A stretch of DNA of 64,000 nt from Xylaria sp. FL1777 (taxonomy: Eukaryota; Ascomycota; Sordariomycetes; Xylariales; Xylariaceae): contig MU400556.1 of the NCBI GenBank assembly GCA_022578965.1, positions 4,823-68,822 on the forward strand, written 5' to 3'. The stretch's first letter is position 1; every line of letters begins with the position of its first letter. Made by a program: the position numbers and the translations under genes. Below are positions 58,237 to 64,000 of the stretch, piece by piece. A model generated the notes under the pieces. That model was not told the origin of the DNA. It searched no databases and saw only the letters and a program-made list of their open reading frames with translations.

Positions 58237-59376
58237 TTTGGGTTGGGAAATATTCGCATTTTCATTTACAGTTCGACTTATCTTAAGTTTTTACACCCTC
58301 TATATTTTTTTAATTCAAAGGTATGGTTTACTGTAGTCTCCAATCCATATCAACCTGCTTTTTCCCGGGGTTGTCCCTTGTATCTTCCTAAATACTCACG
58401 TTGTAGCCGCATTCCTTCGAAGACCCCTACGCTGACTCCTCGTATACGTTGCCTCAGCACTTGCTAGACGTCGAATACTAATTTACTGACAGGTTTGGTA
58501 AAGCTGTAGTTTTGTTTTCGTCACTGGAAACTCTGTTGTGAAATCTATAGTAGGCGGAACCCTCCACTTGGCTAACCTCGGCCCCCGATGGGCGGGTACT
58601 GTTCTTAAGTACCTAGTCTTCTTAGAAGTAGGCGCTCATCCTTTCCCCGTTTGATGGTATGTAGACAAGGTTGGAGCTCGAAGTCGCGTAATTTGCGAAT
58701 TAAAAGGTTAAGAGGGGATTCTACAAGATAAGAAAGATGCGACTGCTGAGGAAAGGGAACCTACATTAGAGCAGTACCTCGGGGTCGGACCAAAAGTTCG
58801 ACACCATTGCTCAGGGGCAGTTGTTGGTCAATGGTGATGTACCTAACATGACTAGGGCCAACGTGGCTAGGGCGTCAATACATACCAACTTAAGGTACCT
58901 AACCTTACATAATGGCTGAAGCTTCTGTGGCTAGTACCTTCAGTGTAGGTAGGTACTTAGTTAGGTGCACTCCTATTAGGTGCATCCCTCATTGGCAGTA
59001 GTTCATAGGTTATCGACTGCATGTGTGAGATACTACACCTCTTTTTGAACTGTAAGAAGTTACTTCATCAACGGACTTACTGAGAGATTTCTCCTCTGAT
59101 TTTACGATATTGGTCTAATAAGCTCCCTTTTTGCTTTTCAAAGTACCTGTGCTTTGGCAGATCTATCACCGGCTCCTGTAGCCTTACGGACAGAATTACC
59201 TAGGCTAGGCCCTACTACTCCTTTGAACAATCAACGATACCTTTCCTAACGCGACACCCGCCCATTGACCTTCATACCAATCAATACATCCATACAGCTA
59301 CCGAAGCGAGCCGACCTTCCGAGCCAAATCCTTGAACCGCGTACATCACCAAGTCTTGCCAACACCGGTGCCAAAG
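58237..59376. other. Intergenic, upstream of YPT6
   Basis: No gene. There is a cluster of TAGGTA/TACCTA motifs at 58600-58630 and 58840-58990, including TGTAGGTAGGTAC near 58945. The pyrimidine-rich stretch at 59210-59370 is the likely YPT6 leader. Confidence 0.55.
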
Positions 59377-60329
<953 letters not shown>

Positions 60330-60771
60330 TATTCATATTTCAAACATCAACTCTTTTATCTAGCGTACAAGGCAGAACGGTCGGATGGGGCCGTACAACA
60401 TGTTAGGAGCATAGCGAACTAATTAATGAATATGCTGTATATTATCTGACGAAGCTACAGCCCTAGATGGCATGCGCAAAGGAAAGAATGGGACGACCAG
60501 CAACAACGTTTACACTTAGAAACATGACCTTTTTAGTATATGTAATACTTTTGCTTCTATAGCACGATTTTTCTGCTGAAACACGACGAATGTACTTGGG
60601 TAGAAGCCGACTTAGCTTGCCTTTTAGGATAGATACCTCTGTACTACAAGGTGTATTGCCCAATTATAAATTATCATGGGCCACGTCTCCTGATTTCTAT
60701 CATAGACTCGTGCTTTTTCAATTCCTATAATCCCAAGCGTCTAGATGTAGATCCCAATGGCTAGATTTCCT
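60330..60771. other. Convergent 3' spacer between YPT6 and RKI1
   Basis: AT-leaning 3' flanks of both genes. No coding signal beyond a 66-codon frame without motifs. Confidence 0.6.
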
Positions 60772-61869
60772 TCACTCCTGGATCTCGAATCCGCCGTCTG
60801 TCTTACCGAAGTAGATCTTAACCGGCTTCACACCCTCCACGTCCGGACCAGCCGCGGTGGCCTGTGGGCCAGTCAAGCCTGAGAAGATGCCTACCTCCAA
60901 AACACCTAGTATGCCACGGATCTTAGCCGTCAACGCATTGGGAGTCCAGAGGCCCTTTGCGGGGTCGATGAGCTCTGCCTGGCTATTCAGCAGCAGCGTC
61001 GGGAACGGCGCATCGATTAGGTAGTTGTGATTGTCGGTAACGAGGTAGGAAGACGTGGACGGAGCGAGGCGGATGGCAGGGTCTCTGCTCCCGAGATCGA
61101 CGAGGGCCTGGCGCACGAGCTCGGCGGCCACGGGCGACACCTCGACGGGCACGTAGGCCCAGCTAGTGAGCAGGCGGGGGGCCTTCTTGCGCTCGTCGGC
61201 GACACAGACGAAGCGCTTGGAGAGGCGCGCAACCACCTTCTCCTGGAACAGGCAGGCGCCGCCGCCCTTAATACAGTTGAGCTCGGCGTCGACCTCGTCG
61301 GCGCCGTCGAAGTAGATGTCCAGGTGCTGCCTGCTCGCGCCGGGCCCCGCGAAGCCCACCTCGGCCAGCAGCTCCGGCACCTGCAGCACCGTCAGCCCGG
61401 CGTCGCGGATCAGCTTCGTCGACCCGGCGCCCGTGGGCACGAACTTCATGCCCCCGGCTGACACCGAGGGCCCCAGTGCCGCGATAGCCTCCACCACGTA
61501 TGCTATCGTGCTCCCGCTCCCGATCCCCACGTACTTGAAGCTCGGCGAGAAGTTGTCCTTGACGGCCTGCTGGCACGCCGCGCGCTTCGCGGCCTCGACG
61601 AGGTTCACGTCCACGGCTCCCTTCGTCGCCATCGTGCGGAGGGGGGCCGGCCGGATGTGCGGAGGGGTGTCGGGGGTTGGTTGCAATTGGCGGGGTTGCT
61701 GCGGTCGTAGGGCGACGGTCGAGGGACGGTTCGCGGACCTGAAGTCGTCGGCACACCTAAATGCCGCAGGGCGTCTGCTGGATCTCAGGGCGAGTGAAGG
61801 AGCTGCTGTGAAAGCTCGAGCGGTTGGCTTCATGAAACCTTGGCTGGGAACGCGTCCACATACATACAC
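60772..61869 (-). CDS. RKI1: Ribose-5-phosphate isomerase A
   Basis: Interconverts ribose 5-phosphate and ribulose 5-phosphate in the non-oxidative pentose phosphate pathway. Single exon. The family core starts at MATKGAVDVN (Met at 61632), giving 286 residues. Motifs: GIGSGSTIAYVVEAI (substrate phosphate loop), YFDGADEVD with the catalytic Asp and Glu region, IKGGGACLFQEKVV with the catalytic Glu/Lys, and NALTAKIRGILGVLEVGIFSG at the C-terminus. The frame stays open upstream to 61869, adding 79 residues rich in Arg, Ala, Ser and Pro with few acidic residues (for example MKPTARAFTAAPSLALRSSRR), which resembles a mitochondrial presequence. The coordinates give the longest form; the short form from 61632 is the usual cytosolic enzyme. 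Coding DNA is very G+C-rich. Confidence 0.92.
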   Translation of the reverse strand: MYVCGRVPSQGFMKPTARAFTAAPSLALRSSRRPAAFRCADDFRSANRPSTVALRPQQPRQLQPTPDTPPHIRPAPLRTMATKGAVDVNLVEAAKRAACQQAVKDNFSPSFKYVGIGSGSTIAYVVEAIAALGPSVSAGGMKFVPTGAGSTKLIRDAGLTVLQVPELLAEVGFAGPGASRQHLDIYFDGADEVDAELNCIKGGGACLFQEKVVARLSKRFVCVADERKKAPRLLTSWAYVPVEVSPVAAELVRQALVDLGSRDPAIRLAPSTSSYLVTDNHNYLIDAPFPTLLLNSQAELIDPAKGLWTPNALTAKIRGILGVLEVGIFSGLTGPQATAAGPDVEGVKPVKIYFGKTDGGFEIQE

Positions 61870-63311
61870 ACACGCACAGTAAACTTCAAAGAGAAAATAC
61901 TGCGGCTTTGGATTGGGCTTATTATATATTCATTACCTTTCCACGCTAGCAACCCAATTTCCTGGTTTGGTTTTGCTGGCTGGTCAATCGTTCTCTCACA
62001 GTAATATGTAATATGTAATATGCCTACATGTTACAGACCCCCTGGAAATGGACCCCCCGACTGCTCATGACCGCGGGGCACCTGCATGCATGGCGGGTGA
62101 CGTCTGTCTACTGTCAACAGGCGGGTACAGACGAAAGGTTGACCCAAATACTGTGCCAACCACCTAAACTTTACCACCTAAAGACCAGCCAACCAAGGAA
62201 ACAGAATGGAAAATTTTTGTAATAACTAACCCAGTTAAAATTTCACCTATTTTCTTTGTTTGTTTGGTTGGACTTCGATGGAGTTTAGTATTTGTTTGGT
62301 GCTGAGTCAGCTAACATAGCTCTCTTTAAACAAGAGGCATATCTAAGTACCTAGTGGGGTATAATCAAGTGTCGCTTCGAGAGAGTGGTTAAACATGTAG
62401 ATAGAGTATACTTTCGGGAATTTTTCATTTTGTATTGCTCTTCTTCTTGCTTTATTTCCTCTTTAGACTAACTAGGTATGTATTTAACCTAAAGTACTAA
62501 GGTAGTCTCGTTCAGTTGTGATGCGTTTCTACAACATATTGCTCCTATATGTAAAGTGCATATGATTAGCTGAGAACCTATAGCGGCGGCTATCGGGGGT
62601 TAGTACCAGGTAGAGTACCAGGGATTCCCAAGGCTTCGGATACGATACAATACCTACCCTAGATAGGACCCCTCCATTCCTTCGATACCTATTCAATACT
62701 TACGCAACTAGCCCAGGTCAACTGCCACCCGTCTAACACCGAGTCATTTTTGGCTGTTCAATGTCTCAATACATCGTAATTTGACTGGCCAATGCATCTT
62801 TTGATCCTACCTAGGCCACAGTAGCATGGATACTATGCCCGGCTCTCGGACACCCCATCGAAAGTCAAGCGGCTCTGATGCAATGCCTTCGACCCCTCCG
62901 ACTCCCGGCCCCTGTCAGTTCGCCTGGCTTGTCTGGGGCACGCCCACAGGGCCATCGGGAGGCTCTCTGACAAAGCCGCACCACTGATTGGTGCGTGTCG
63001 AGACTATGGCGATGGCGTGATCGTGGTCCAGTCTTCAAAATGGTCCAAAACGACATGACGAGCCCTGTCTCCCGCAAGAATCCAGGCGCTATTGCGAGAC
63101 TAGATGCCACAGCGGGGCCTTGTCGACGGCCCCGACTCGGGATTTGGATCAGATGTCGCCATCGTCCAGGACCCTATGGTAGGTACACATAGATGCTCGC
63201 ATGGTCAAAAAAATTAGTAGCAGTCTTCATCGGGTGCTGGCCGACCCGCGATTTTCTCGTTAATTGTTGCTGGGTAACTAGTATTTTTTTCTTTTAATCG
63301 TTGCCCTCAAC
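61870..63311. other. Intergenic between divergent RKI1 and MET5
   Basis: Both promoters must lie here. No gene is supported; open frames are under 85 codons and lack motifs. A direct repeat TAATATG occurs three times at 62004-62021. The stretch 62870-63180 is more G+C-rich than its surroundings but shows no coding pattern. Confidence 0.55.
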
Positions 63312-64000
63312 ATGTCGTTTCTCTTCGGCAGGGCGGACTCATCTTCTTCTGCCACGAACACAATGGCAAGCAACGATATCCAGATTCGCACGCCTGAAGA
63401 GGCTGGTAAGTTGTATATCCTTTGTCCCTCACGTCCTACCATCATATTGTGTATAGAGGAAAGAGGAATGCCTGTGGGGGTTACGCTCATCACGTCATCG
63501 TAGTAAATCGATACAACATAGAGCATAACTGATTCCGCCTTTGTCATTATAGTGGCACGGATCGCATATCTAGCCAGCGATGTTATTGTTTCTGTACAAC
63601 CGGCGCAAGGAGAAGACTCCGCCTACTCTTCTCATCTGAATAGATATGCCGCCAGAAGAGACCCTGGTCTGGTTTCCAAGGCTGAAGGTGCAATTCCAGA
63701 AGTGAGTCTCCAATTGCTTGGATATAGCCATTAGCTTGGACCGTTAAGGCTGATTTGCAATAGATTCAAACTGTCAGATATAACAACGACCCCCTTCTTT
63801 CCGTCTTCGCTCCTGCTCGCTCAGGTCGTCTCACCTCTGTGACCACTACTTCTGCTATCCTTCTCCCATCCATTGCCCATCTCTACAAATTGGCCAACTA
63901 TCCGGTGGTTCTCCATGTTGCGCTTGCACCCAGCCAGCTTCCAGACTACTCCGCTATTACCGCTATCAGGAATTCAGGATGGACTTTCCTCCAGTCGGAA
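63312..64000 (+). CDS. MET5: Sulfite reductase beta subunit Met5, 5' part only
   Basis: The hemoprotein subunit of assimilatory NADPH sulfite reductase makes sulfide for cysteine synthesis. Exons 63312-63405, 63553-63701 and 63764 to beyond 64000 give 160 residues before the window ends. Splicing restores TPEEA-VARIAYLASDVIVSVQP and then IPE-IQTVRYNNDPLLSVFAP. The third exon carries LPSIAHLYKLANYPVVLHV and DYSAITAIRNSGWTFLQS, which match the N-terminal pyruvate-oxidoreductase-like domain of yeast Met5 (its IHHLYSLP and DYSAIPALKDL) better than Met10. The siroheme/iron-sulfur and flavodoxin-like parts lie outside the window. The ATG at 63312 is preceded by a pyrimidine-rich leader with TTTTTTTC. 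Confidence 0.85.

Noticed and set aside
61027..61882. Plus-strand frames up to 188 codons opposite RKI1
   Set aside because: Antisense shadows. The minus-strand isomerase motifs are unambiguous.

Overview
The window is nuclear DNA of a filamentous ascomycete (Pezizomycotina, most likely a Sordariomycete). Three things point there. The genes carry short 50-240 bp introns with fungal splice sites (GTAAGT or GTACGT donors, CTAAC-type branch points, YAG acceptors). The protein set is fungal: Kre33, Iks1, Nop53, a calcium-binding external NADH dehydrogenase, a niaD-type nitrate reductase, a CarO-type opsin and Met5. A sharply bounded 18.5-kb AT-rich block looks like repeat-induced point mutation (RIP).

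Layout, left half. A G-rich 19-bp minisatellite is cut by the left edge. Next come KRE33/NAT10 (+), a 3.6-kb gene-poor stretch, and a divergent pair made of a CarO-like rhodopsin (-) and a carotenoid oxygenase (+). These are followed by the kinase IKS1 (+), an NAD-dependent epimerase-like protein (-) and a small Cys-rich fungal protein (-). A repeat-rich 5-kb stretch holds a pogo-type transposase relic, a 70-bp tandem duplication and a 19-G run. TFIIS (+) and a membrane-anchored cysteine-synthase-like enzyme (-) are convergent.

Middle. A 460-bp array of GTACTGGT-type motifs precedes the AT-rich block (29.7-48.2 kb). I read the block as three nested transposable elements. The outer one is an LTR retrotransposon (+, 223-bp LTRs). 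A second LTR retrotransposon (-, 516-bp LTRs, perfect 5-bp target duplication CTATT) is inserted 3 bp past the outer left LTR. A roughly 5.0-kb segment of opposite strand composition, bounded by imperfect inverted repeats, sits further in. No intact gene survives in the block.

Right half. Nitrate reductase (+) has a plausible NirA/NIT4 plus GATA promoter cluster. It is followed by external NADH dehydrogenase (-), NOP53 (-), a decayed D-2-hydroxyacid dehydrogenase fragment (-), the Rab6-type GTPase YPT6 (+), ribose-5-phosphate isomerase (-) and the 5' end of sulfite reductase MET5 (+), cut by the right edge.

Functional links. The opsin and oxygenase form a plausible retinal-production and light-driven proton-pump pair. 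Nitrate reductase, sulfite reductase and the cysteine-synthase-like enzyme all belong to N/S assimilation but are not clustered. The remaining genes are housekeeping. Exon boundaries were placed by hand from splice signals, reading-frame continuity and family recall. No search or alignment program was run.
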